Source of the DNA: CAYMCQ01 sp964389025
GTDB lineage: Bacteria; Verrucomicrobiota; Verrucomicrobiia; Limisphaerales; CAYMCQ01
Assembly: GCA_964389025.1 (NCBI GenBank)
Contig: CAYMCQ010000002.1
Span: 45,610 to 109,609, forward strand
Direction of reading: 5' to 3'
Length of the DNA: 64,000 nt
Below the pieces are notes generated by a model. The model was not told the origin of the DNA. It did no database searches and worked only from the letters and a program-made list of their open reading frames with translations. Position numbers and translations under genes: made by a program. Shown piece after piece: positions 41,115 to 50,633 of the stretch (the first letter of the stretch is position 1; each line of letters opens with the position of its first letter).

Positions 41115-42425
41115 TTGCGTCCAGCAATTCATCTTCCCAGCGTCCAACGATTGAAACGAAGATCGGTTTTGAACGATTTGTTCCGCTGTTGCTCCAGCGA
41201 GGCGGCACGTTTCGCCAGCAGCCTGTTACTTTTGTTGATCCTTGCCGCGTCGCATGCGGTCGCGCAAGAATCCCAGACCGACCGCGAAATCCAGTTCTGG
41301 GAAAACCGCCTGCTGCGAGACCTTCACGATTTCGTCGCGCCGACAAAACTCGGCGCGGCTTATCTGCAAAAGGCGCGCGAATCCGGCAGGCTGGATTTCT
41401 ACGCAAAGGCCGAGGAAGTTCTCAAACAAGCTCTTGAGCGAAATCCAAATCACCAAACAGCGCAAGGCTTGCTCGCTTCTGCATACATTGCGCGCCACAA
41501 GTTCGGCGATGCCATTGCGCTGGCGCGCAAGTTGACCGTGGCATTGCCCGACGAGGCGTTCGGACACGGCATTTTGGGAGATGCGCTTTTGGAAACTGGC
41601 AACGTGCGACAGGCGGAAAATGCCTATGCGAAACTCGTCAAACTCGAACCGGGACTTTTTGCATTCAGCCGCGCGGCCAACCTTTGCCACGCCAAGGGCG
41701 ACATCAAAGGCGCGCTGAAGAATTTTGCGAAGGCGCTTGAAGCCGGAAAGGAAGAAAATGCCTCAGGCGAAAATCTGGCGTGGTGCCACGTCCAGCGGGG
41801 CGGCATTTATTTCGACACGGGAAAATTCCGGCAAGCCGAGGAACATTATCAGGCCGCGCTAAAAATCCTTCCGGGTTACTATGTCGCGCTGGAGCACCTT
41901 GCCGAACTGCGAGCGGCGCAGGAAAAATTTGGCGATGCGCTCGCGCTTTATCAGAAAGCAGCCGCTTCGTCGCCCCGACCGGAATTGTTTCAGGCCATTG
42001 CCGAGCTTTACATTTTCATGGGCAAGCCCGCCGAAGCCGGGCCGTGGAGCGACCGCGCACTGGCGGGCTATCGCGCGTCCGTCGGACGCGGCGAAGTCCA
42101 TTACTACCATCACCTCGCCACGTTTTATTTGAGCGTCAGGCTTGACCCGGCGGAAGCGCTCAACTGGGCGCGCAAAGATTTGGAGATCCGTCAGGGCGGC
42201 GCGAGTTACGAGACACTCGCGTGGGCGCTGCATTTGAACGGCAAATCTGCCGAGGCAATCGAGCCGCTGCAAAAGGCGCTGTCCTTTGGCACGGTGGACG
42301 CGCGCCTGTTTCAAAGCGCTGCGGAGATTTACAAAATGGCGGGGCAGGAATCGAAAGCAAAACAATTTTTCAAACGGGCAAATCGCGTCAACCCGTATCA
42401 TCTTCGATTTCACGCCAGCGTGTGA
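41115..42425 (+). CDS. Exported TPR-repeat protein
   Basis: A 436-aa product apparently starts at TTG 41115; no better start precedes the hydrophobic signal segment FASSLLLLLILAASHAVAQ at about residues 33-51. TPR-like repeats fill the rest: AEEVLKQALERNPNHQTAQG, AENAYAKLVKLEPGLFAFSR, AEEHYQAALKILPGYYVALE, and AIEPLQKALSFGTVDARLFQ. TPRs mediate protein contacts. The gene begins 3 bases after the DUF4331 stop, so translation is coupled, and the two proteins likely act together outside the cytoplasm. The exact start is uncertain. Confidence 0.83.
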   Translation: MRPAIHLPSVQRLKRRSVLNDLFRCCSSEAARFASSLLLLLILAASHAVAQESQTDREIQFWENRLLRDLHDFVAPTKLGAAYLQKARESGRLDFYAKAEEVLKQALERNPNHQTAQGLLASAYIARHKFGDAIALARKLTVALPDEAFGHGILGDALLETGNVRQAENAYAKLVKLEPGLFAFSRAANLCHAKGDIKGALKNFAKALEAGKEENASGENLAWCHVQRGGIYFDTGKFRQAEEHYQAALKILPGYYVALEHLAELRAAQEKFGDALALYQKAAASSPRPELFQAIAELYIFMGKPAEAGPWSDRALAGYRASVGRGEVHYYHHLATFYLSVRLDPAEALNWARKDLEIRQGGASYETLAWALHLNGKSAEAIEPLQKALSFGTVDARLFQSAAEIYKMAGQESKAKQFFKRANRVNPYHLRFHASV

Positions 42426-42429
42426 GCCG

Positions 42430-43674
42430 CTAACGCGAAACCTTCTGCATCTCCTTCGCCACCGCCTCCGCGCCGCGCATTGCGCGCAGCGCGTTCAGCC
42501 CGGCGACTTTTTTCAGATCGTCGTTGCTGTAGCCGCGGCGTTTCAACTCAGCAAGCAACGCGGGATATTTGCTCACATCTTCCAATCCAATCGGCGGGCC
42601 GCTGAAACCCTCGAAGTCCGCGCCGATGCCGATGTGGTCAATGCCGGCGATTTTACGGACATGGTCAATGTGGTCCGCCACGTCGCTCAACTCCGCCTCG
42701 CGCGGGCCGGGATGCGATTTGCGCCAGGTCTGGATTTCTTCTTCTACCTTCGCCGGATTGTCCGGATGAAGTTTTTTCAAGCGATCTTCCTCATCCTGCA
42801 CGAGGACGAAGTGCGCGCGGTTTCGTTCGGTCAAATAGCCGGGCAGGAAACAGATCATGATGACGCCGCCGTTGGCCGGGAGCATTTTCAAAACATCGTC
42901 GGGCACGTTGCGCGGATGATTACAGAGCGCGCGCGTGGAGGAATGGGAAAAAATCACCGGCGCGCGTGCCACACGCAAAACGTGGCGCATCGTCTCGTCG
43001 GAAACATGCGAGAGGTCAACCAACATGCCGAGGCGGTTCATCTCGTGGACAACTTTCTCGCCGAATTCCGTGAGACCATGATGCTTCGGGTCGTCATTGG
43101 CGGAATCGGCCCACTCGGTGTTCTTCGTGTGCGTGAGCGTCATGTAACGCGCGCCGAGCGAGTAGGTCATGCGCAGCACCGCGAGCGAGTTGTCAATCGA
43201 ATGACCGCCTTCCATGCCGATGAGCGACGCGATTTTTCCCTTGCGATGAATCCGCTCCACGTCGTCCGCCGTGAGCGCCAGCTCGAACGCATCGGGATAA
43301 CGCGCGCACATCTGGTGAACGACATCAATCTGCTCCAGCACCGCGCGGACGGCGATGGAACCGCTCATCGTCGAAGGGATGTAAACCGACCAGAACTGTC
43401 CGCCGACGCCGCCAGCGCGCAATCGCGGAATGTCGGTGACCATGCCCAACGAACTTGTGTCGCTCGAAAGATCAATGGCGTTCATGTCATTGCCGCGCTT
43501 GCGATATTGCCACGGCACATCGTTGTGTCCGTCAATGAGCGGGACGGAGCGGAGGAGTTTTTTGACGGCGGCGATGTCTGCGGAGTCGGTGGAATTTTTC
43601 ACGGCAGGTAGTTGGGCGAAAGTGGAAAACGCAATGATGAATAACGAACCGGCGATGAATCGAAGTGGTTTCAT
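42430..43674 (-). CDS. Membrane-dipeptidase family protein (peptidase M19)
   Basis: The start at 43674 gives a signal peptide (MKPLRFIAGSLFIIAFSTFA) and 414 aa. Metal ligands of the M19 amidohydrolase fold are visible: LIDGHNDVPWQYR (His-x-Asp) at about residues 47-59, IGMEGGHSIDNS with the bridging Glu near 151, and MLVDLSHVSDETM and PVIFSHSSTRAL with the later histidines. IDHIGIGADFEGFSG supplies the last Asp. These zinc enzymes cleave dipeptides, including those with D-residues, in the periplasm. It is convergent with the TPR gene, with 4 bases between stops. Confidence 0.92.
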   Translation of the reverse strand: MKPLRFIAGSLFIIAFSTFAQLPAVKNSTDSADIAAVKKLLRSVPLIDGHNDVPWQYRKRGNDMNAIDLSSDTSSLGMVTDIPRLRAGGVGGQFWSVYIPSTMSGSIAVRAVLEQIDVVHQMCARYPDAFELALTADDVERIHRKGKIASLIGMEGGHSIDNSLAVLRMTYSLGARYMTLTHTKNTEWADSANDDPKHHGLTEFGEKVVHEMNRLGMLVDLSHVSDETMRHVLRVARAPVIFSHSSTRALCNHPRNVPDDVLKMLPANGGVIMICFLPGYLTERNRAHFVLVQDEEDRLKKLHPDNPAKVEEEIQTWRKSHPGPREAELSDVADHIDHVRKIAGIDHIGIGADFEGFSGPPIGLEDVSKYPALLAELKRRGYSNDDLKKVAGLNALRAMRGAEAVAKEMQKVSR

Positions 43675-43798
43675 TGGCAACGATTGTGACTGTGCTGTAG
43701 AATCTACGAAATTAAAAAGTTTCCAACAATCGGCTTGTTTCATTCAGTGGCTTGCCGTTTTCTTTTCGCATGAAAAAAGCAACACATCGAAACGTTTT

Positions 43799-44008
43799 AT
43801 GACAATCGAATTCGTTGAAGACATCGACCTCGCTCTTCGCAAGAGCCTTCAGGGGCGTGTAACAAATCGGCAGCGCTTCAAGCGTGGAGAAATTCATCAT
43901 GTCGAATTCCTCGGTGAGGATTCCGACCTCGAAACCATCGACATTCAATTCGCGGACGGGCTGTTCGCAATTAAAGTTCCACGATTGGCCATTGACGCGA
44001 CACCCTGA
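43799..44008 (+). CDS. Small hypothetical protein
   Basis: A 69-aa product read from ATG 43799: MTIEFVEDIDLALRKSLQGR, then RFKRGEIHHVEFLGEDSDLE and IQFADGLFAIKVPR. The pattern suits a small beta-rich cytoplasmic protein. I do not recognise a family, though short genes with this last segment (a strand ending in a polar tail) are common as solitary hypotheticals. The open frame extends upstream over the dipeptidase gene only as an antisense shadow. Confidence 0.5.
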   Translation: MTIEFVEDIDLALRKSLQGRVTNRQRFKRGEIHHVEFLGEDSDLETIDIQFADGLFAIKVPRLAIDATP

Positions 44009-44089
44009 TTCCTAGGGCTGAAGGCTCGAAAGAGTCCGGGCTGACGGGCCGGGGCGGTTGGGGTTGTGCTCCGCCAATTGCGACCACTG

Positions 44090-45808
44090 CTACTTCAACA
44101 CCTGTTGCCAAAACCGATATTCTGCTTCCAGCAGGCGTTTGATGTAATTGTCGTCTCGATCAACGGTTACGAGCACTTCAGGGCAGTTTGGCAGGTAGCA
44201 CCAAAAATCAATCGATGTAAGGCCGGTGACAGCAAGCGCGTGCTGTAGTTGACCATAGTAGTAGTCGGGAACCCTGCCGCTAGCTGACGTTTTCCGATAA
44301 ACGGAATTGCCGCATTTGATTTCGACGACCGCGCTTCCGTCCGCCGATAAGCCGTCAACGCTCGCACGCAACCACTCGTATTGCTTGCTCTCGAGACAAG
44401 CGGGCTGAACATCAAAGCCACGGTGTAAGATATATTTCTTGCGCGCCTCCGGTTCAAGCATGGTCCCGCGCGCCATCGCTTCGTTCTCAATTTGGTCTCT
44501 TGGCGCACCGCGTTTGTGCCGCAGCAATTCAGAAACATCTTTCCAAGGATTTTCTCCCATTATCACTGGCGCATCCGATGCCCCAATCCCCTTGTGTCGC
44601 CACTCCAACCATTCACGAGTTCCCTGATTGAGTTGAACAATCGTGTAGTGTGGAGAATTTATTGGGGCACTTTGAAGTGAATCGGCCACCTCAATCGCTT
44701 GACGAGGCTTTTCGAAGGCGAGCTCAACAGGACTGCCGGTGACTTTCTGAAGAAAGTTTTTTAGCTCCTCCTTTTCTTCTTTGGTGATGACGCCGTCTTC
44801 CAAAATGCGCTCCATCGTTTGAGCAATTTCAGATGCCGGCCATTCGGTTGTGAAGCTTGCATCCTCCAGCCACGAATTCAAAAATTTCACTTCTGCGGTT
44901 GTAATTTTGTCATCGGCAATCAAACCCCGGCAAATGCCAATAAGCTCTGACATTGCTTTGGGCGTGTCGGCTTTCTTGACTGGCTGTTTCGTGGTCGGTG
45001 GCGTCTGACTAAGCGCAAGGAACTCGGCACAATCGTGATTGGCAATCCAATCGCCGATCCCTACTCGCCAAACGTAGTATGCTTCAAGCCCCGCACTTTG
45101 GGCGACCTGCCAAGCCGAAACTGGGCCGTGGGGATTCTTGGCGGCATCAATAAAATACCACTCGTCTTTAAGCGCAGGCGGCTTCGTGACGCTGACGGAT
45201 GCGCCACGGATAATAATGTCTCGGCATTTTGCGACAGGCGTTTGCTTGGCGAACGTTGCAATTGCGTCGTAAGTATCAAGCTTCGCTGTTTCCAATCGTG
45301 GCCGATAAACTTTCTGGAACAATTCTACAACTGTCAGAACGTCATTTTTCGCCCGATGGCTTTGTGATGGTGTAATGCGAAACTGTTCTTTCAAAATCTC
45401 AAGCCGGTAACTTTGCGTTTCTGTCACCAGTCGCCGAGCAAGCATCATGCAACAGAATCCGCGTTGGCCAATGTCAGGAAGGCCAAGCCTTACCCATTCT
45501 GGTTGAAGACAACGATTCCAGTCGAAACTAAGATTGTGAGCAATGAGAGGGTAATCTTGTGCGTAATCCCGGAACAACTCATAGACACGCTCGGGCTTCT
45601 CACCGTGCTGCCTCAAATACTCTCGGGAATAACCGTGAATCGCCTCAGCCGCAGGATCAACAGGAACGTCATGGTTCAAAAGCATTCTGAACGGTTCTCC
45701 TACTGAATCCCAACCGTCCATCAATTGCCCAGATAACTCAACAACGTGAATTGGCTCGTAGAGGCCGTCGGTTTCGGTATCAATGATTACCCAGCGTTTT
45801 CCATTCAT
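44090..45808 (-). CDS. DnaQ-type exonuclease fused to YqaJ-like exonuclease
   Basis: The 572-aa product has three parts. Residues 1-170 form a DEDDh exonuclease: WVIIDTETDGLYEPIHVVEL with Asp-Glu, LIAHNLSFDWNR, and SHRAKNDVLTVVEL with His and Asp. Residues about 215-260 resemble a GYF_2 domain (EWYFIDAAKNPHGPVSAWQV), and about 285-350 a short TerB-like helical segment. Residues about 385-572 form a YqaJ/lambda-exonuclease-type domain: WRHKGIGASDAPVIMGENPW, LEPEARKKY, RASVDGLSADG and VVEIKCG with the PD-(D/E)xK residues. DnaQ degrades 3' ends, YqaJ-type enzymes 5' ends of double-stranded DNA. Both in one chain is unusual. Single gene, 34 bases after acs on the same strand. Confidence 0.85.
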   Translation of the reverse strand: MNGKRWVIIDTETDGLYEPIHVVELSGQLMDGWDSVGEPFRMLLNHDVPVDPAAEAIHGYSREYLRQHGEKPERVYELFRDYAQDYPLIAHNLSFDWNRCLQPEWVRLGLPDIGQRGFCCMMLARRLVTETQSYRLEILKEQFRITPSQSHRAKNDVLTVVELFQKVYRPRLETAKLDTYDAIATFAKQTPVAKCRDIIIRGASVSVTKPPALKDEWYFIDAAKNPHGPVSAWQVAQSAGLEAYYVWRVGIGDWIANHDCAEFLALSQTPPTTKQPVKKADTPKAMSELIGICRGLIADDKITTAEVKFLNSWLEDASFTTEWPASEIAQTMERILEDGVITKEEKEELKNFLQKVTGSPVELAFEKPRQAIEVADSLQSAPINSPHYTIVQLNQGTREWLEWRHKGIGASDAPVIMGENPWKDVSELLRHKRGAPRDQIENEAMARGTMLEPEARKKYILHRGFDVQPACLESKQYEWLRASVDGLSADGSAVVEIKCGNSVYRKTSASGRVPDYYYGQLQHALAVTGLTSIDFWCYLPNCPEVLVTVDRDDNYIKRLLEAEYRFWQQVLK

Positions 45809-45842
45809 AGTTTGTGTCGTATGTCGAGTTGTTGCAATTGAA

Positions 45843-47825
45843 CTACTGCTTTCCCTTCACCAGCGCCTCCACCACTCCGGGATCGGCCAGCGTCGAGGTA
45901 TCGCCGATCTGGTCGGTCTGGTTCTCGGCGATTTTGCGGAGGATGCGGCGCATGATTTTGCCGGAGCGCGTTTTCGGCAGGCCGGGCGCGAATTGAATCT
46001 TGTCCGGCACGGCAATCGGCCCGATTTCCTTTCGCACGTGCAGCGCAAGTTCCTTTTTCAATTCGTCACTCGGTTCGACGTGGTCCTTGAGCGTGATGAA
46101 GGCGTAGAGGCCCTGGCCCTTGATCTCGTGCGGCATCGGCGCGACGGCGGCCTCCGCGACTTTCGCGTGACTCACCAGCGCGCTCTCGACTTCCGCGGTG
46201 CCGATGCGATGACCGGAGACGTTCACCACGTCGTCCACGCGGCCCAGCAGCCAGTAATCGCCGTCTTTGTCCACGCGGCAGCCGTCGCCAGTGAAGTAAA
46301 TGTTTTTGAACATCGTGAAGTAGGTGTCAATGAAACGGTCGTGATCGCCCCAGGTGGTGCGCATGATGCCGGGCCAGGGTTTCTTGATGCACAACTTGCC
46401 GCCTTCGTTCGGCGCGCATTCGCTGCCGTCGTCGCGCAACACCACCGGCTCGACGCCGAAGAACGGCCGGCTCGCGCTGCCGGGTTTAAGCGTGTGTGCG
46501 CCGGGCAGCGCGGTGATGAGGATGCCGCCGGTCTCCGTCTGCCACCAGGTGTCCACGATGGGGCAACGGCCTTTGCCGATGACGCGGTGATACCACAGCC
46601 ACGCCTCGGGATTGATCGGCTCGCCGACGGTGCCGAGCGTGCGCAGCGAACTCATGTCGTGTTTGTTCGGCCATTCTTCGCCGAGGCGGATGAGCGAGCG
46701 GATGGCGGTGGGCGCGGTGTAAAAAACCGTGACCTTGAACTTCTCGACAATTCTCCAGAAGCGGCCCGCATCGGGGAACGTCGGCACGCCCTCGAACATC
46801 AGCGTCGTCGCGCCGTTGCAGAGCGGGCCATAAACGCCGTAGCTGTGGCCGGTGACCCAGCCGATGTCCGCCGTGCAAAAATAAACGTCGTCGTCGTGAA
46901 CATCGAAGACGTATTTGTGCGTGAGCGCGGCGTGGAGCAGATAACCGGCGGTGCTGTGGACGACGCCCTTGGGCTTCCCCGTCGAGCCGCTCGTGTAGAG
47001 CATGAACAGATAATCCTCCGCCTTCATCGGCTCGGGCGCGCAATCGGGCGATGCTTTCGCCATGAGTTCGTGATACCAGAGATCGCGACCGGCAGTCATG
47101 TTGCAGGGCGTGTCGTTTCGTTTGAACACGACAACTTTTTCAATCGTCGGCGTTTGCTTCAGCGCGGCGTCGGCAATGTCCTTCAATAAAATCGGTTTGC
47201 CCGCGCGCAAACCGGCGTTCGCCGTGATGAGCAACTTGCAGGTCGAGTCATTGATGCGCCCTGCGAGCGAATCCGCGCTGAAGCCGCCGAACACGATGGA
47301 ATGGATTGCGCCGATGCGCGTGCAAGCAAGCATCGCAACGGCGGCTTCGGGCACCATCGGCATGTAAATGGAGACGCGGTCTCCCTTTTTCACGCCGAGA
47401 GATTTCAGGACGTTGGCGAATTTGCACGTCTCGCGGTGGAGTTGCTCGTAGGTGAGCGTCTGGACGTCGTCCTCCGGCTCGCCCTGCCAGATGATCGCGG
47501 GTTTGGTGCGATGCGCGGTCTTGAGATGGCGGTCAAGGCAATTGACGCTGAGATTCAGCACGCCGTCCTCGAACCATGTGTGTTGAATCTTCCGCGCCGC
47601 AGTGTCCCAAGTGAATTTTCGCGCGACGGTCGGCTTCTTGAACCATTCGAGCGTCGCCGCCTGTTCCAACCAGAACTTGTCCGGCTCGTTCACCGAGCTT
47701 TCATACATTTTTTTGTAAGTCTCGGCGTTGGCGTGCGCGCGTTTCACGGCATCGGCCGGCGGCGGGAAGGTGCGGCCTTCTTGTTGCAATGACTCGGTGG
47801 AGATGGTTTTGGCGTTCGTGGGCAT
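45843..47825 (-). CDS. acs: Acetyl-coenzyme A synthetase
   Basis: The start at 47825 (MPTNAKTISTESLQQEGRTF) gives 660 aa, the usual length. The adenylate-forming core motif YTSGSTGKPKGVVHSTAGYL is at about residues 270-289, the acetate-pocket segment TWWQTETGG near 418-426, YFTGDGCRVDKDGDYWLLGR near 500-519, and LPKTRSGKIMRRILRKIAEN near 612-631 with the Lys that is acetylated to switch the enzyme off. Acs converts acetate, ATP and CoA to acetyl-CoA in the cytoplasm. It diverges from the gene at 47941. No acetyltransferase regulator is nearby. Confidence 0.97.
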   Translation of the reverse strand: MPTNAKTISTESLQQEGRTFPPPADAVKRAHANAETYKKMYESSVNEPDKFWLEQAATLEWFKKPTVARKFTWDTAARKIQHTWFEDGVLNLSVNCLDRHLKTAHRTKPAIIWQGEPEDDVQTLTYEQLHRETCKFANVLKSLGVKKGDRVSIYMPMVPEAAVAMLACTRIGAIHSIVFGGFSADSLAGRINDSTCKLLITANAGLRAGKPILLKDIADAALKQTPTIEKVVVFKRNDTPCNMTAGRDLWYHELMAKASPDCAPEPMKAEDYLFMLYTSGSTGKPKGVVHSTAGYLLHAALTHKYVFDVHDDDVYFCTADIGWVTGHSYGVYGPLCNGATTLMFEGVPTFPDAGRFWRIVEKFKVTVFYTAPTAIRSLIRLGEEWPNKHDMSSLRTLGTVGEPINPEAWLWYHRVIGKGRCPIVDTWWQTETGGILITALPGAHTLKPGSASRPFFGVEPVVLRDDGSECAPNEGGKLCIKKPWPGIMRTTWGDHDRFIDTYFTMFKNIYFTGDGCRVDKDGDYWLLGRVDDVVNVSGHRIGTAEVESALVSHAKVAEAAVAPMPHEIKGQGLYAFITLKDHVEPSDELKKELALHVRKEIGPIAVPDKIQFAPGLPKTRSGKIMRRILRKIAENQTDQIGDTSTLADPGVVEALVKGKQ

Positions 47826-47940
47826 AATAAATAATGAAAAAGTGTCCCGGCATTTTAGAAGCGGGTAGGCAAGCGTCAATCGTGGAAAACTCCTGTTAAA
47901 TTTGAATGGAAACTTTTTCGCCATCAGCCACAATCCCCGC

Positions 47941-49680
47941 ATGGCAGACGACACGATAGTCTTCACAAAACCGGCGGCGGATGAAATCCAGCCGGGTTGG
48001 AATGATTTGAAAATGCGCGTCGCGCAACTCGAAGCCGAACGCATCGCACTGCAGCAAGACAACAAACAGCTTCGCTCGCTTCTCGAACGGGTCGCCGAGC
48101 ATCGCCAGAAATCGCACTCGGAACTGGTCAACCTTCTTGCTGGGTTGGTGAGCAAGCTGCCCATCCAGGACGTCGGCGGCGTCGTTTCGAATCTCATCGA
48201 GCACAACACCAACGTGAACCAGTATCTCGCCGCACTGCTCAAAGGCACGGCGGAAGCGGACTTGCCCAAGCCTGCCATCTTGAAAAATCTTGAGCAGACA
48301 AAGAAAGATCTGGCGTCGCAAATCAAACCGCTCGTCGAGGAGTTGATCAAGCTCGAAACACCGATCGAGACCGCACTGCTGCAAGGTCTGGTCGAAAAGC
48401 CGGAGACTTTTTTCTCGCCGCGGATGGTGCAGGCGAACCGTTGTTTCCTCAAAGGGCAGGTTGCCCGCGAACGCGTCGTCCACGAGTTCGGCGAGGAATC
48501 GCTGGTTTTCTTCAATGACCTGACGACTGATCCCAAACTAAATCCGCGACCGAAGCCCGAAGAAATTGTGCTGGCGTTCAAAAGTGATTTTGAAAGTTTG
48601 CTGGCGCAATCCGGATTGTCCGCCGAAAAAAAGAAGGGCTTGCAGGAATTGTTTCAGCGGATGCAACGCAGCAAAGGCGAGCAGGCGCGCGCGCCGAAAA
48701 GTGCTTTCCTCAAGTTATCTTTCGTGCTCGAGCTGCTTTACTACTACGAGCACCAGAACACCGAAGCCCCGGACGTGATCTTCGCGCAACGACTGCCTAC
48801 TGTTGTCGAACAACTCGTCGTCACCGGCTCGCAGGATAATCTCGACGAAAAGCTGATCACGCAGGCGGAAGCGTTGCTGACGCTCATAATCAACCCCGAC
48901 CATCGCAGCGCCGTCATCAACAACGTTGGCAAAGGCGGCGGCGCGGCAAGGACGTTGAAATACGTCCTGAAGTTGCGCGCCGAAAAAGTGCCGGATGTGA
49001 ATGAGGTCATTCCAGAATTCGTGCGTCACCTGATCCCGCCGCCGAAAGCGCCGCCAGCGCAAAGTCTGGTTCCGGCGTTGCGCCTCATCAGGCCGGAGAT
49101 GCAGGAGCGAGTCGCCAGGGCCATCATGTCGTTTGACAAAATTCCCAAAGATGAAGCCGCCGCGTTGGGGAAGGCTGTTGCGGCGGAACTCGGATTGAAA
49201 AAATTCGAGGAGTTGGTGAGGGCTGCGGAGACAGTTTCGCCGGAAATGGAGCGGCAGCGCGCGTGGTCGCGGATCAAGGAACTCATCGCTCAACGGAATG
49301 AGCCTGCGTCCATAGCCGCCGCGATCCGCGAACGGCTCAACGCGAAATACGACGCCGACGAATTGAAAGAGAGCTGGCTTGTGCTGATTGAAACCGACCC
49401 GATGTCGTTCATCAGAATTTTCTGCCAGATGCCGTATCGCGCCGACGGCAAGACTGACCCAATCGCACAGACCGTGATGGAAACTTACGTCACACGATTG
49501 ACTCATCCGAAGTATGCAACGACGCACCAGAAAGTGATTAACAGTTTGAAGAATTTATTCAAAGCCAACCCGAACACGCCGGTGCTGCTTAATTTTATGT
49601 CGCTGGTGCGCTGGGTCAGTCCGGACACGGCGAATAAAATTTCCGCGGACATCGGAATGCCAGCGAGCTTGTCCATTTGA
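47941..49680 (+). CDS. Conserved hypothetical protein, helical
   Basis: The start at 47941 gives MADDTIVFTKPAADEIQPGW and 579 aa; a 13-codon extension is possible. After a short coiled coil at about residues 28-55 (VAQLEAERIALQQDNKQLRS) the sequence is helical throughout with no motif I know; segments such as PEMQERVARAIMSFDKIPKD and PNTPVLLNFMSLVRWVSPDT repeat a helix-loop pattern. There is no signal peptide or membrane segment. It is single, divergent from acs. I recall relatives only in Verrucomicrobiota, without function. Confidence 0.72.
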   Translation: MADDTIVFTKPAADEIQPGWNDLKMRVAQLEAERIALQQDNKQLRSLLERVAEHRQKSHSELVNLLAGLVSKLPIQDVGGVVSNLIEHNTNVNQYLAALLKGTAEADLPKPAILKNLEQTKKDLASQIKPLVEELIKLETPIETALLQGLVEKPETFFSPRMVQANRCFLKGQVARERVVHEFGEESLVFFNDLTTDPKLNPRPKPEEIVLAFKSDFESLLAQSGLSAEKKKGLQELFQRMQRSKGEQARAPKSAFLKLSFVLELLYYYEHQNTEAPDVIFAQRLPTVVEQLVVTGSQDNLDEKLITQAEALLTLIINPDHRSAVINNVGKGGGAARTLKYVLKLRAEKVPDVNEVIPEFVRHLIPPPKAPPAQSLVPALRLIRPEMQERVARAIMSFDKIPKDEAAALGKAVAAELGLKKFEELVRAAETVSPEMERQRAWSRIKELIAQRNEPASIAAAIRERLNAKYDADELKESWLVLIETDPMSFIRIFCQMPYRADGKTDPIAQTVMETYVTRLTHPKYATTHQKVINSLKNLFKANPNTPVLLNFMSLVRWVSPDTANKISADIGMPASLSI

Positions 49681-49722
49681 TCGGACTTTACATGTTCCCG
49701 GCCTCGAATTAGAAACCAGCTT

Positions 49723-50484
49723 ATGCCACGTGAAATTTTGTGGGCAGCAGATGCGGACCGGTTGATGGGCACCATGAGCGACCAGGAGCTTGCGCGTCGC
49801 CTTGGCTGCTCGCGGCAGGCGGTAACCGAGCGCAGACGCAAACTTCGGATTCCCTCGTTTCGCCCTCACTGTCGTGCTTGGAGCCGGCTGGAAGAAGAAG
49901 AGCTGGGCACAATGCCGGACCGGCGGCTGGCGCGACGGCTGAAACGAACCGTTGAGAGTGTGGCCGCGCGCCGGGCTGCCAAAGGCATTCCCATTTTCAA
50001 TCCCAAGAAACACCGGTGGACACCGGCAGACGACAAACTGTTGTCCGAGCGCCCGGATGCGCAGATTGCGGCGCTCCTGGGGATCAGCAGGATGGCGGTG
50101 AAGCATCGCCGCCATCGCCGCGGTATTTTCCTGCCCAGCCGTAAAGTATTCGCTCGCTCAAGGCCCTGGCAACCCGGCGAAGATGCGCTGCTGGGCACCG
50201 CTTCGGATACGGAATTGGCACCGCGGCTGGGCCGGACTGTCATCAACGTGCGCCGAAGAAGGCAACGCCTGGGAATTCAATCCTACGGTTTCCACTGGAC
50301 TCCCAAAGCCGATGCGCTGTTGGGGAAGGTGACGGACAAGGAATTGGCCCGGCGACTTGGCATCACGCGCAAATCGGTTGCCCGGCGACGGGAAAAGCTG
50401 GGCATCCCGGGCAGCCGGGCCGGGACGCGAGCACGTCAGGTGGGTGAATCCGATCCGAAAGCGAAGTCTCAAACCGCCGCGTGA
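49723..50484 (+). CDS. Protein with five SANT/Myb-like tandem repeats
   Basis: The 253-aa product consists of five repeats of about 47-50 residues with the pattern W-x(4)-D-x-LLG-x(3)-D-x-ELA-RRLG-x-T-x-x-SV-x-x-RR-x-x-LGIP. Examples are GTMSDQELARRLGCSRQAVT, LGTASDTELAPRLGRTVINV and LGKVTDKELARRLGITRKSV. Each repeat looks like a tri-helical DNA-binding unit with a basic third helix. Such repeat chains are familiar from Pedosphaera-type genomes; partners and targets are unknown to me. A tail rich in Lys and Ser closes the protein. A role in DNA organisation or regulation is inferred. Confidence 0.78.
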   Translation: MPREILWAADADRLMGTMSDQELARRLGCSRQAVTERRRKLRIPSFRPHCRAWSRLEEEELGTMPDRRLARRLKRTVESVAARRAAKGIPIFNPKKHRWTPADDKLLSERPDAQIAALLGISRMAVKHRRHRRGIFLPSRKVFARSRPWQPGEDALLGTASDTELAPRLGRTVINVRRRRQRLGIQSYGFHWTPKADALLGKVTDKELARRLGITRKSVARRREKLGIPGSRAGTRARQVGESDPKAKSQTAA

Positions 50485-50633
50485 CCTTCCCCATTTCCAG
50501 TTTCCATCGCACAGAGCTTCGTGTAAAAACCCACCCATGCCGAGCCGGGAAAAGTTCGGTGAATCCGCCGCGCTGCCATGACCGCCACTGAATTCAAAAA
50601 GATATCAAGGCAAGGAAATGATTTAACCAGCGT

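Noticed and set aside
45843..48581. 912-codon open frame as an N-terminally extended acetyl-CoA synthetase
   Set aside because: The standard Acs start is at 47825; the added part is antisense to the gene at 47941 and Ser/Cys-rich noise.
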